NCBI GenBank assembly: GCA_035515795.1 | Contig: DATJAY010000007.1 | Location: 1-53,266, forward strand | Direction: 5' to 3' | Length of the DNA: 53,266 bases | Origin: Candidatus Acidiferrales bacterium | GTDB taxonomy: Bacteria > Bacteroidota > Ignavibacteria > Kryptoniales > JAKASW01 | In this document: positions 28,775-38,030 of the stretch, in pieces | Layout: each line of letters opens with the position of its first letter | Position numbering within the stretch: the stretch's first letter is position 1 | Position numbers and translations under genes: made by a program | Notes under the pieces: model-generated | Databases searched by the model: none | Told to the model about the DNA's origin: nothing | Seen by the model: only the letters and a program-made list of their open reading frames with translations

Positions 28775-29767
28775 TTACCTTTGTGGATGACTCTGAACAA
28801 AACTGACAATTTCATCTACGGTCGAAAACACGAGTCCTGTCACTGTATCAGCAGCGCCGTAGTAGATAGCCAATCGTCCGGTCGCACCATCACATAACAT
28901 GGCGCACGGGAAAACCACGTTCGGCACATCGCCGACGCACTCATATATTGTCTGCGGAGACCAGAGGTAAGGCTCGGCTCTTGCAATCACTTTCCACGGC
29001 CTCTCCGGATCAAGAAGCACCGCTCCCGCACTGTAAACAAATCCGTTGCATGATTGAAGAACGCCGTGATATATCAGAAGCCAGCCTTCAGACGTCTCGA
29101 TAGGAATCGGTCCCGCTCCAATCTTTGTGTATTGCCACGAATTCCCAACTGGACTCATGACATGGCGATGCTTGCCCCAGTAACAGAGGTCGGGGCTTTG
29201 ACTTAAGTAAATATCGCCGAACGGTGTATGCCCGCTGTCGGACGGGCGCGAGAGCATCACAAAATTTCCTTTTATCTTACGAGGGAACAAGACGCCGTTT
29301 CGATTAAACGGCAGGAAGGCATTCTCGAACTGATGAAATGTCTCGAAATCATTTGTCCAACCCACGCCGATTGTCGGGCCATGATAATAATTGCACCACG
29401 TGACGTAGTACCGATCCTCGATCCACACAACGCGCGGATCGTAGCCGTAAACGAAATTGCCGACTTCAGGATCATCACACTTGAACTTCAATGGGCTCGG
29501 ATCGAGCTTCCACGTCAGTCCATCCTTACTGAATCCACGATGCAGTCTCATTTGTCTCGCCCAGTTGTCGCATCGGAAGACGCCCGCGAACTCGCCTTTG
29601 TACGGAACGACCGCACTGTTGAATATGCTGTTTGAAGTCGGCAGGAGGTCGCGCGGTATCACAGGATTTTTCGAATATCGCCACACCGGCTTGTTATGTC
29701 CAGCAGGTTTCTCTTCCCATGGTAAATTTGGAATCGGATTTTGATTGATGATTTTGACTGAGCTCAT
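28775..29767 (-). CDS. GH130 beta-mannoside phosphorylase
   Basis: A 330-residue five-bladed beta-propeller enzyme. The catalytic Asp110 lies in the family motif [17 protein letters not shown], and the [10 protein letters not shown] block near residue 230 and [17 protein letters not shown] block near 295 are also GH130 marks. GH130 enzymes phosphorolyse beta-1,4-mannosides to alpha-mannose 1-phosphate. The length is nearer to mannooligosaccharide phosphorylases (subfamily 2, about 330) than to mannosylglucose phosphorylases (subfamily 1, about 390), so either substrate is possible. The epimerase at 33974 would make mannosylglucose from mannobiose. No signal peptide, so cytoplasmic. Confidence 0.9.
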   Translation of the reverse strand: MSSVKIINQNPIPNLPWEEKPAGHNKPVWRYSKNPVIPRDLLPTSNSIFNSAVVPYKGEFAGVFRCDNWARQMRLHRGFSKDGLTWKLDPSPLKFKCDDPEVGNFVYGYDPRVVWIEDRYYVTWCNYYHGPTIGVGWTNDFETFHQFENAFLPFNRNGVLFPRKIKGNFVMLSRPSDSGHTPFGDIYLSQSPDLCYWGKHRHVMSPVGNSWQYTKIGAGPIPIETSEGWLLIYHGVLQSCNGFVYSAGAVLLDPERPWKVIARAEPYLWSPQTIYECVGDVPNVVFPCAMLCDGATGRLAIYYGAADTVTGLVFSTVDEIVSFVQSHPQR

Positions 29768-29786
29768 ATTATCCTCGCTGTTTCAT

Positions 29787-29807
29787 AAACAATAAAGACT
29801 ATTGTTT
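29787..29807. repeat. AT-rich inverted repeat at the esterase stop codon
   Basis: AAACAATA and TATTGTTT form a perfect 8-bp arm pair with a 5-base loop, overlapping the stop codon of the esterase gene and lying just upstream of the GH130 ribosome binding site. It lacks G-C pairs and a clean T-run, so it is more likely an mRNA stability or translation-coupling hairpin than a terminator. Confidence 0.35.
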
Positions 29808-31826
29808 CCAATTGTCCGTCCTGAAGGTTGGTGCCGGTAGCCCTTCCTTATTAAAGAACGTTGCTTCATCGGTGTTGGTCCATGTGTATCTCACCGCAAT
29901 CGGTTTCTTTATCTCATCGCTATAGACAATCAACTTTCTTCCCTCGACTTTGACATTCGCCTTGACAAAGACGCTGTCTTTCCCCGCGATCAAGAAATTC
30001 GCATTGCCGCTGCTGTCTTTGATAATCAAACCGCCATCGGCGTTATCGAACGAGAGGAAAATTTTCCCGTTTTGAATTTTCATTGAGCGGTACAAAGGTC
30101 CGGAGTAAATGACTTTCTTGTGATAATCTTTGGCGAGTGCCCACAAAGCCAAACGCGAGCCGACATCCTGCTTATCGGGTGGATGAATTGTCGAGGTTGG
30201 AGCGATGTCGAGCGTGACTGCAATACCCGTGTTCGGAACGGAGAGAGTGCGGAATTGGGCATCGCGAACCACATATGATTTTGATTTCTCACCATACGCG
30301 AAGGGTGCTATCTGCACGTAGTAAAACGGGAAATTGCCTTCCCCCCAATCGGTCCTCCAATTCTTGATCATGAGTCTGAACAGCGCCTCATAATTATCGT
30401 AATCGCTCGGCAGATTCGAATTCGATTCTCCCTGATACCATATCGTCCCCTTGATGCAATACGGTATAAGTGGGGCTGTCATGCCGTTGAAAAGCATGGT
30501 CGGCGTGTCCGGACCGACGTCGACAGAAGTTTTCGGACGACTGTTGAACTCACCTGCGGCACCATACCTGTAGAATTTGTTATTCATGAATTCCGCGACA
30601 GGCAAATATTTCCAATCGCCGGAAAGCGAGATGCCCGACAAAGTGTCCGGCTTGCTATAGATTTGCATCTTGACGTCATTTCCCCAGATACCGCCGCCTC
30701 CGCCCGTGTCGATAACTCTGACAGCAATCACCAGAACAGAATCCTTCACAATTCCCTTAGGGATTTCGTAAATCCTAGGAGTCGCCCAGAATCCGCCGCC
30801 GAGCATTCCGCCGACCTTCACGCCGTTTACATATGTTTCGTCCATATCATCGATGGGGCCAAGCGCCAGCACAAGATTTGTGTCAAGCCAACTTTTTGGT
30901 ATCTCGATTTTTTTCCTGAACCAGACCGTGCCATCGAACTCTCCTACTTCCGTTGCTTCCCAGTAGGTCGGCAGCTTCATGGTACGCCAACTACTGTCAT
31001 CAAAATCAGCTCTGTGACAAAGGCTGTCTTCGAAATCAAGATTCTCAAATTGATGCGCCGGCGGCTTTGCACTGATGTCGATCACGGGGTGGCTGAATAT
31101 CCAGTCGTTCAGCTTCTTCACCTGACCACGCGCGCTGTCGATCTTCTCAACGATCGGCGTGTAGTCAGGCATCCCGCCTAGAAACTTTCCGCCTATCCAC
31201 GATTGTATCCTTGTTCCTCCCCAGCTCGACACGATCAAACCGATAGGCACATGAAGCTCTTCGTAGAGTTTTCTTCCGAAAAAATATCCCACCGCGCTAA
31301 ACTTTGCCACGGTCTGAGGGTTGCACTCGTTCCAAGCTCCCACGCAATTAAACTCGGGCTGGGCCGAAACGGCTCTCGCTACGGTGAACAGTCTAATGTT
31401 TGGAAAATTGGCAGCCTGAATTTCTTCTGCGGAATTCTGGATCGGATTGTCCGGAGGCCATCCGGCAAGTGGCATTTCCATATTCGATTGACCGGAACAC
31501 AGCCAAACTTCTCCGAGCATTACGTTCTTATATATGATTGTCGAATCTCCAATCTGCAGGCTCACCTCATACGGACCTCCCGCCTTGACCGTCTTCAATT
31601 TGACCTTCCAGAGGCTGTCGGGTAAGACTTTTGTCTTCGCCGATGCTCCCCAGCTCGCTTTAATCGAAACGGGTGCACCGGGCGTTGCCGTGCCCCAGAA
31701 AGTTACATTTGTTTTTTGCTGCAGGACCATGTTGTCAGAAAATATAGACGGGATTTCAATAAACGGTTTGTTTGACTCCGCCTTTGCAATCACAATGAGA
31801 AACAAGAATAACGCAATGAGTTTCAT
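29799..31826 (-). CDS. Sialate O-acetylesterase-type carbohydrate esterase
   Basis: A 675-residue exported SGNH esterase. A signal peptide covers about residues 1-17. Block I is GEVWLCSGQSNMEMPL with the catalytic Ser114, a second block GTIWYQGESNS lies late in the chain, and the His block is TIHPPDKQDVG. Between them, roughly residues 260-400, lies an inserted beta-sandwich with GH2-like features (WFRKKIEIP). Although the family is named after sialic acid, such esterases in plant-polysaccharide loci remove acetyl groups from mannan or xylan. Here deacetylation of acetylated glucomannan is the likely job. It lies 31 bases before GH130 in the same run. Confidence 0.85.
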   Translation of the reverse strand: MKLIALFLFLIVIAKAESNKPFIEIPSIFSDNMVLQQKTNVTFWGTATPGAPVSIKASWGASAKTKVLPDSLWKVKLKTVKAGGPYEVSLQIGDSTIIYKNVMLGEVWLCSGQSNMEMPLAGWPPDNPIQNSAEEIQAANFPNIRLFTVARAVSAQPEFNCVGAWNECNPQTVAKFSAVGYFFGRKLYEELHVPIGLIVSSWGGTRIQSWIGGKFLGGMPDYTPIVEKIDSARGQVKKLNDWIFSHPVIDISAKPPAHQFENLDFEDSLCHRADFDDSSWRTMKLPTYWEATEVGEFDGTVWFRKKIEIPKSWLDTNLVLALGPIDDMDETYVNGVKVGGMLGGGFWATPRIYEIPKGIVKDSVLVIAVRVIDTGGGGGIWGNDVKMQIYSKPDTLSGISLSGDWKYLPVAEFMNNKFYRYGAAGEFNSRPKTSVDVGPDTPTMLFNGMTAPLIPYCIKGTIWYQGESNSNLPSDYDNYEALFRLMIKNWRTDWGEGNFPFYYVQIAPFAYGEKSKSYVVRDAQFRTLSVPNTGIAVTLDIAPTSTIHPPDKQDVGSRLALWALAKDYHKKVIYSGPLYRSMKIQNGKIFLSFDNADGGLIIKDSSGNANFLIAGKDSVFVKANVKVEGRKLIVYSDEIKKPIAVRYTWTNTDEATFFNKEGLPAPTFRTDNWKQ

Positions 31827-31937
31827 ATTAATCCTCGAAGTTGAGTAAACATTTTACCATCGGCAGGTGTAAATATGACGACACAAAAGTCAAAAGAAAC
31901 GCTGCTCGAGAACTGACTTTCAGGTTGCATTCTGAAT

Positions 31938-33791
31938 TCAATATGCCGTTACAATATTTGGATCTGGGTTTTCTATTTTCGAATAAATTATCTCAACGCG
32001 GCTGAGCTGAGCCACGTCGTTGAATCTTATTTTCAAATACCTGCTGTTCGGCGGAAACTCCGCACATGTATAGACTGCCGGCGTAAAAAACCTGTAGAAA
32101 TTCTTATAAGGAGGAAAAGTTTCCACTTTTGCGCCAAGCGGCTTCAGGGTATTTACAGAATCAGATGCGGAAAAATCCAATCCGCATTCTCCGTTCGTCA
32201 AAAACACTTCTACTCTAAATGAATCGATCGGGTGTGGAACTCGATATATAATGTAGGAACCAGCCGTTCCCCTCAGCCTGCTGAAATCATCTTTAGCTCT
32301 GTAAGAATCCTGGTATGTGAGAAACTGCAGGCTATCCGACTTCATAAAAATTTTCGTAGAGTCACTCAACTCATCCACCAACTCTTTGCAATTGACATCG
32401 ACTGGTCCGACAGCATTCGAAGGCGAAGAGACCCCCGAAGAATTCTCGGCGCTCACTCTGTAAAGATAACTTTTCCCGAGCTGCGCGGTTGTATCCTCGA
32501 AAAGTGGACGGAACACTTCGCCTGCGTCGCTCACACCGTCTGCGACGATTTGCCATTGAGTAGAATCACCCGCCATCCTCTGTATCTCATACGAAGAAGC
32601 GCCGGCAGAACCCTGCCATGAGATATGATATACATCAGGCACGGGTAACATGGTCGGCGAATCCGGGATCGGAAGCGGCGGCTCCGGCAGACTGTCAATC
32701 GCATACGCGGCATTTCTCATGATATCAACAATTTCTTTCTCGTGATAAATGCTGTCCGAGGGAAAACCGGGAAAACGGTACGATCCCACTCCATAATTTT
32801 CCCCATGTTGGTAGAAGCCGCCGTCACGACTGTGAAACCTCAAACTCCATATCATTATTCCTGAAATGCCGTTATCGATCACCGTATCGACAAGGGCTTT
32901 TGCGTCCTGAGGATTTCTAAAACCAAATTCGCCGATGAAATAAGGTTTCCTCCCTTCCGTCAATTTACGATTCGAAAGTGCATCGCGAACCGCATTACTC
33001 AGAGTTGTATAATAATGAGTTGAAAGCACATCGAAGTTTGAGTCGGCGACCTCATTCTCCGTAAGAAGCGGCGCGTGCATCCCCTCAAGCACTAAATGAT
33101 TTTTGTCTATGCGCTTTATGTAAGCCGCAATTGTATCCTGCCATGAGAGAGGTGTTTCAAGTTCATTGCCGGTTTCCCACCCTAAAATGGCTTTGTCATC
33201 CTTATAGAGGATGCCGGTGTAAACATTTTTTCTATGCAAAACATAGCTGATCGTCTTCTCAAAATCGGAAATTAACTGCAGGTCCGTCCAGAAATCGTTC
33301 GGCTGCTTGCCTCTAAATGCTGCATATTCCGCCCTTCCACCCCACCACCACCAATTATCGACGAAGGGGATTATCAGCCGCACTCCTTCTTCATTTGCAG
33401 TTTGGAGCACCTTGTCCAATGCGTGGAAGGCCCGCTCGTCAAACTCTCCCGGCCCTTCGACATGACGAATTATGTTCCGTGATTCTCCTGCTCTCCGAAC
33501 TGACAAAGTATAAATCCGCGCCACTTTCCCGCCTTCAATCTTGATAGTTCTAAGAGCGTCTCTAATTTCAAATTCGGTCGGCAGACGCCAAGGATTTGAG
33601 TCATCAAATGGCAGGTAGTCTTCTATATATGACAGGTTTGGTATATTATATGAAACGAATCTGAACTCTTTCTTCCCATCCATCAGCTTGTCTTTGTTTG
33701 CGGAGATAAAATTCTCGAATTGACCCGACGCACCGCAACCCGCGTTCAGGATACTTACGGCAAAAATAATCGCCCATAGAAATCGCCTCAT
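31938..33791 (-). CDS. GH5-like lipoprotein with C-terminal Fn3-like and beta domains
   Basis: About 617 residues. The frame extends to a TTG at 33812, but the ATG at 33789-33791 gives MRRFLWAIIF and a lipoprotein signal ending NAGC (Cys19), so I chose it. The catalytic domain spans about residues 35-375, with an acid/base Glu210 in GWETGNE and nucleophile Glu288 in FIGEFGF, a clan GH-A layout close to beta-mannanases. A fibronectin-III-like segment (about 390-470) and a C-terminal beta domain with no recognised name follow. Probably anchored in the outer membrane and acting on extracellular mannan-type chains. First gene of the minus-strand sugar run. Confidence 0.8.
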   Translation of the reverse strand: MRRFLWAIIFAVSILNAGCGASGQFENFISANKDKLMDGKKEFRFVSYNIPNLSYIEDYLPFDDSNPWRLPTEFEIRDALRTIKIEGGKVARIYTLSVRRAGESRNIIRHVEGPGEFDERAFHALDKVLQTANEEGVRLIIPFVDNWWWWGGRAEYAAFRGKQPNDFWTDLQLISDFEKTISYVLHRKNVYTGILYKDDKAILGWETGNELETPLSWQDTIAAYIKRIDKNHLVLEGMHAPLLTENEVADSNFDVLSTHYYTTLSNAVRDALSNRKLTEGRKPYFIGEFGFRNPQDAKALVDTVIDNGISGIMIWSLRFHSRDGGFYQHGENYGVGSYRFPGFPSDSIYHEKEIVDIMRNAAYAIDSLPEPPLPIPDSPTMLPVPDVYHISWQGSAGASSYEIQRMAGDSTQWQIVADGVSDAGEVFRPLFEDTTAQLGKSYLYRVSAENSSGVSSPSNAVGPVDVNCKELVDELSDSTKIFMKSDSLQFLTYQDSYRAKDDFSRLRGTAGSYIIYRVPHPIDSFRVEVFLTNGECGLDFSASDSVNTLKPLGAKVETFPPYKNFYRFFTPAVYTCAEFPPNSRYLKIRFNDVAQLSRVEIIYSKIENPDPNIVTAY

Positions 33792-33866
33792 ATCAGTCGT
33801 CTCTGATTTCAATAAAATTCTTATGAAGATAACACTGTTCGCCCTTAAGATGAAGAGAAAATTTTC

Positions 33867-33895
33867 TTGAACCGTATGTCAAAAAGTATTATCAT
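33867..33895 (+). promoter_or_regulatory. Probable promoter of the epimerase-GH5 unit
   Basis: TTGAAC (33867-33872) and TATCAT (33890-33895) are separated by exactly 17 bases; the -10 matches at five of six positions. The start point would be near 33902. A perfect minus-strand -35 hexamer TTGACA (33877-33882) overlaps the spacer, so the divergent lipoprotein gene may start from an interlocked promoter, though I found no good -10 for it. Confidence 0.5.
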
Positions 33896-33903
33896 TTTTT
33901 CGA

Positions 33904-33916
33904 GAAAGGGTCTTTC
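33904..33916. promoter_or_regulatory. Operator-like palindrome at the epimerase transcription start
   Basis: GAAAG-GGT-CTTTC is a perfect 5-bp palindrome with a 3-base centre, placed at the inferred start point of the plus-strand promoter. The position is ideal for a repressor, but the arms are short and no regulator gene is present in the window to pair it with. Confidence 0.25.
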
Positions 33917-33973
33917 ATTCAACCTTTTAGAAATCTGTTAAGAGAAACCGCGCGAATCCGCAGGAGAACTTGA

Positions 33974-35365
33974 ATGTCAGAAGATAATCGAAGCATAATC
34001 AAAAAGATGATCCCGTCATTGAATCAGAGCTTGCTCAAAAAGTGGTATCCCATGGTTGTCGACAAGGTTAACGGCGGCTATTATACTAATATTACCTACG
34101 ATTGGAAGTTAGAACCCGAGCAGCCTAAAATGGCGGTAACCCAGGGGCGACACATGTGGACGGCAGCAAAGGCGGCGATGTACTTCGACGAAGGTGTTTA
34201 TGCAGACGCAGCGAAGCACAGGTTCGACTTTTTCAGGAAAAAGATGTGGGATCAAAAATACGGCGGCTTCTACCAGATGCGCGACCAGAAAGGTGAAACA
34301 ACCGATTACCTCGGATTCTTCGATGAGAAACGCACATACGGAAATGCATTTCTGATTTACGGCCTGGCCGCTTTGTACGAGTTAACCGGAGATGCAAAAG
34401 TTCTCGACTTTGCCAAGGAAGCTTTCCACTGGGTTGAGGAACATGCCAAGGATCCGAAGGGCCTGGGCTATTTTCAATTCCTGACGAGAGATGGAAAACC
34501 AATAAGCAAAGAAGGCGAGTACAAAACTAAAGCTGACGACACCGTAGAGGCGGGATACAAAGACCAAAATTCTTCGATCCACCTGCTTGAGGCTTACGCA
34601 GAATTATATAATGTATGGCATGACAACATGCTGAAGGAAAAACTTTACGATCTTTTGACTCTCATCAGGGACGTTATCACAGCCCCCGAAGGTTACATGA
34701 ACCTCTTCTTCGACAACGACTGGAAGCCGGTGTCATTTCGAAACGCGCCGAAGGAAGTGAGAGAAAAAAACTACCGGCTGGAGCACGTTTCATTCGGACA
34801 TAACTATGAAACGGCATTCTTGATGTTGGAGGCATCCCACACGCTAGGATTAAAAGATGACGTGAAGACACTGACAGTCGCAAAGAGAATGCTTGACCAT
34901 GCAATCCAGAACGGCTGGGAAAAGGACAACGGCGGATTTGTCGACGCGGCATATTATTTTGCCGGAGAGAATAAGTGCACGGTCATCCAGGATACCAAGA
35001 ACTGGTGGGCTCAAGCTGAAGCGATAAATGTTCTGCTGATGATGTCAAAGATTTTCCCGAAAGAACCGATCTACAAAGATTACTTCACTAAAGAGTGGAA
35101 TTATATAGAGAATTTCCTCCTCGATCACGAGCATGGCGACTGGTTCGAAGGCGGACTTGACAAAGAGCCTCACTACAAAACCGGTAGGAAAGGACACATC
35201 TGGAAAGGTTGTTACCATACGGGAAGATCGCTGATGAATTGCACTAAGATGCTTTCTGAAGACTATCCTGATTTAACTCCGACAAACAAAGGGTTTGCAG
35301 AAGTTGCGAACAGCTTCAATCGAATGATAAATCACTGGAAAAAAGTGGGTGAAAAGCTCCAATAG
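33974..35365 (+). CDS. Cellobiose/mannobiose 2-epimerase (AGE superfamily)
   Basis: A 463-residue (alpha/alpha)6-barrel enzyme of the N-acylglucosamine 2-epimerase superfamily. Active-site histidines match cellobiose 2-epimerases: His276 in FGHNYETAF and His415 in WKGCYHTGRSL; the KNWWAQAEA motif near residue 343 is also conserved. It interconverts glucose and mannose at the reducing end of beta-1,4 disaccharides, turning mannobiose into mannosylglucose for GH130. It is longer than the usual 390-412 residues. No signal peptide, so cytoplasmic. An AGGAG site seven bases upstream supports the ATG. It is 110 bases ahead of a GH5 gene on the same strand. Confidence 0.9.
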   Translation: MSEDNRSIIKKMIPSLNQSLLKKWYPMVVDKVNGGYYTNITYDWKLEPEQPKMAVTQGRHMWTAAKAAMYFDEGVYADAAKHRFDFFRKKMWDQKYGGFYQMRDQKGETTDYLGFFDEKRTYGNAFLIYGLAALYELTGDAKVLDFAKEAFHWVEEHAKDPKGLGYFQFLTRDGKPISKEGEYKTKADDTVEAGYKDQNSSIHLLEAYAELYNVWHDNMLKEKLYDLLTLIRDVITAPEGYMNLFFDNDWKPVSFRNAPKEVREKNYRLEHVSFGHNYETAFLMLEASHTLGLKDDVKTLTVAKRMLDHAIQNGWEKDNGGFVDAAYYFAGENKCTVIQDTKNWWAQAEAINVLLMMSKIFPKEPIYKDYFTKEWNYIENFLLDHEHGDWFEGGLDKEPHYKTGRKGHIWKGCYHTGRSLMNCTKMLSEDYPDLTPTNKGFAEVANSFNRMINHWKKVGEKLQ

Positions 35366-35475
35366 ATAACGGAGACACCAAGGACCCCGATTCATACCGA
35401 CAGAGAAAGTGAAAACTCAAGAACATATCAGGGGAATCTCTCATAGCAATCATCGGTTTTGTAATACGGTACCTA

Positions 35476-36873
35476 ATGAGCAGGAATCAGTCTCTGAGGC
35501 CTAAGCGGGCCTCTCGTGTCGTAATTCTTCTTTGTGTCATAATTTCGTTCTCATTCCAAGGATGTATCACTTTCCTTTTTCAGGGAAAGCCAAATTACGT
35601 CATGGTTAATGGCACACAATTCATTTATAAAGGCAAACCATACTATTATATTGGAACAAACATGTGGGACGGCTGTTATCTCGGAGCACCCGGGGCAATT
35701 GGAGACAGACCAAGATTGATCCGGGAATTGGACAATTTGAAATCATTAGGGATCACCAACTTACGAATACTCGCCGCGTCCGAGAACTCATACATAACGA
35801 ATTCCCTGAAGCCAGCAATCCAAATGAAACCCGGCATTTATGATGAAGATTTGTTGGAAGGACTGGATTTTATTCTTTCCGAAATGAACAAGCGGGACAT
35901 GCACGGCGTGATTTTCCTGAACAATTACTGGGAATGGTCTGGGGGTATGGCCCAATATAATGATTGGGCAAACGGCGGTGGAGGCATCGATCCGGCGAAC
36001 GGCAATTACGGTCCTTTCATGGATTATTCAGCGACGTTTTATGTCAATGAAAAAGCCCAGAAGTCGTTCTTCAATTTTCTAACGGACATCCTGACAAGAA
36101 GAAACAAATACGATGGATGTTATTATTACGAAGAACCGGCGATAATGGCGTGGGAGCTTGCAAATGAGCCGCGTCCCGGAAGAGACGACAAATATCTCAA
36201 AGAATATTATCGCTGGATAGACTCGACGGCGCATTTCATTCACAGCATCGACCGCAACCATCTTGTCACGACGGGCAATGAAGGTTTGATCGGAAGCTTG
36301 ATGGATTCCACAATTTACCTGACAGCGCAAGGGTCCAAGTATATCGATTACGTTACGTTTCATCTGTGGCCCAAAAATTGGGGCTGGTTCAACGCGAAAG
36401 ATATCGCCGGGACATATCCTCGAACTGAGATGAACGCCATCCAATACGTCGATCGGCATATCGAGCTTGCACGTGAACTTGGGAAGCCAACAGTCATGGA
36501 AGAATTCGGGATACCACGCGACAGCGAGTTCTACGCGCCAGGCACGCCGACGACGTCGAGAGACAAATATTTTGAAAAAATCCTGGGACTTATATATGAC
36601 AGCGCCGCCGTCGGTGCACCGATTGCCGGCACAAATTTCTGGGGATGGGGCGGTGAAGGAAGACCTCAACACTCCGACTACAGGTGGTTGCCGGGCGATC
36701 CGTTCACCGGCGATCCGCCGCAGGAGCCGCAGGGATTAAATTCCGTTTACGATGTCGACACAACCACTCTGTTTATTCTCAAAGCCGACGCAATGAAGAT
36801 GATTGCACTCAGCGACACCGAAAGAATTCGCGGTGAAAAGAAAGTGGTGCAGGGCAAAAATATTAAATTCTGA
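35476..36873 (+). CDS. GH5 beta-mannanase-like lipoprotein
   Basis: A 465-residue protein with a lipoprotein-type N-terminus (hydrophobic span then QGC, Cys30) and a GH5 domain close to subfamily 7 mannan endo-1,4-beta-mannosidases. The acid/base is Glu231 in WELANEPRPG and the nucleophile Glu343 in VMEEFGIPRD; the NNYWEWSGGMAQY loop near residue 150 and the GTNFWGWGGEGRP segment near 415 are typical of that subfamily. It probably sits on the outer membrane and cuts beta-mannan internally. It is the second gene of the plus-strand unit, with a weak ribosome binding site. Confidence 0.88.
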   Translation: MSRNQSLRPKRASRVVILLCVIISFSFQGCITFLFQGKPNYVMVNGTQFIYKGKPYYYIGTNMWDGCYLGAPGAIGDRPRLIRELDNLKSLGITNLRILAASENSYITNSLKPAIQMKPGIYDEDLLEGLDFILSEMNKRDMHGVIFLNNYWEWSGGMAQYNDWANGGGGIDPANGNYGPFMDYSATFYVNEKAQKSFFNFLTDILTRRNKYDGCYYYEEPAIMAWELANEPRPGRDDKYLKEYYRWIDSTAHFIHSIDRNHLVTTGNEGLIGSLMDSTIYLTAQGSKYIDYVTFHLWPKNWGWFNAKDIAGTYPRTEMNAIQYVDRHIELARELGKPTVMEEFGIPRDSEFYAPGTPTTSRDKYFEKILGLIYDSAAVGAPIAGTNFWGWGGEGRPQHSDYRWLPGDPFTGDPPQEPQGLNSVYDVDTTTLFILKADAMKMIALSDTERIRGEKKVVQGKNIKF

Positions 36874-37001
36874 AGTCGAAGCTCCGCACTGATTCAACAT
36901 CTGAAATCAAAAACTTGAGAGGACGAACGCAAGCAATGAGGATCGTCATTCCGAAAACATGGAATTCTCTATACTGTAGGGTAGGTGCTTCGAGTCCTAA
37001 C

Positions 37002-37952
37002 TCAGTATTTACTTGCTTCGTTAAGCGTTAGGACCGCCTCATCACTCAGCTTTATTTCTGCTGCCTTCATCAATGATTCCAATTGGGCGAGATTCGTCGC
37101 ACTCGCGATAGGCGCAGCCACCGATGGTCTCGACTGGAGCCATGCTATCGCAATGCTCGCCGGTGTGCTGTCATACTCCCGCGCCACTTCATCAAGCCCG
37201 GAAAGGATTCTGAAGCCTCGTTCAGTCAAATATTTTTTCACACCGCTCCCTCTCGCGCTTTTTTGTAAATCGGCTTCAGAGCGGTATTTCCCCGTCAAGA
37301 AACCGCTCGCCAGGGAATAGTAAGAAATCACACTGAGGTTTTCTTTTAGACAGATTTTTTCATAAGACATTTCAAATTTTTCCCGGTCGTACAAATTGTA
37401 TTCGGGCTGAAGGGTCTGGTAGCGCGGATAGTCCTTTTTTCCACTCGTCTCGAGAGAACTCTTCAACCTCTCGGGCGAAAGATTGGAAGCCCCGATCCAT
37501 CTTACCTTTCCTTCAGTCACCAACTGCGAGTAAGCCTCCAAGGTTTCTTCAACCGGGACGGTTTCAACATCCCAGTGAGTCTGGTACAGATCTAAGTAAT
37601 CGGTTTGCAGACGCCGCAATGAATCTTCAGCGGCATGGAGAATATATTTCCTTGAGATGTCTCTTTTCCCCTGTCCCATGTCCGATCCGACTTTTGTCGC
37701 AATCATCACTTCATCGCGGTTGCGACGCTGTCTCATCCAGTTACCGATTATCTTCTCGGATTCGCCTCCTTTATTTCCCGGTGCCCACCGGGAATACGAA
37801 TCCGCAGTGTCGATGAGATTGAAACCACGAGCGACGAAGGCGTCCAGCAACCGAAAAGCCGTCGTTTCGTCAACCGTCCAGCCAAATACATTCCCACCGA
37901 AGGCAAGCGGTGCAATACTAAGAGAAGATCTTCCAAGTTGTCGTCGTTCCAT
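37002..37952 (-). CDS. Aldo/keto reductase
   Basis: A 316-residue NADPH-dependent oxidoreductase of the AKR superfamily. The catalytic tetrad is Asp48, Tyr53 (IDTADSYS), Lys87 (ATKVG) and His126 (YQTHWD); the C-terminal coenzyme-binding stretch SRPSVAAPIASATN is present. It resembles the YajO/YdjG-type general aldehyde or ketone reductases; the real substrate is unknown. Cytoplasmic. It is convergent with the GH5 gene and stands without tight neighbours, so a link to the sugar locus is uncertain. Confidence 0.88.
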   Translation of the reverse strand: MERRQLGRSSLSIAPLAFGGNVFGWTVDETTAFRLLDAFVARGFNLIDTADSYSRWAPGNKGGESEKIIGNWMRQRRNRDEVMIATKVGSDMGQGKRDISRKYILHAAEDSLRRLQTDYLDLYQTHWDVETVPVEETLEAYSQLVTEGKVRWIGASNLSPERLKSSLETSGKKDYPRYQTLQPEYNLYDREKFEMSYEKICLKENLSVISYYSLASGFLTGKYRSEADLQKSARGSGVKKYLTERGFRILSGLDEVAREYDSTPASIAIAWLQSRPSVAAPIASATNLAQLESLMKAAEIKLSDEAVLTLNEASKY

Positions 37953-38030
37953 ATCTAAGGCAAATTCTATGATTACATAATCTCAACTAAGGCAAAACGT
38001 CTTGAAATACTGATTTGTTTCAGCGTCATT

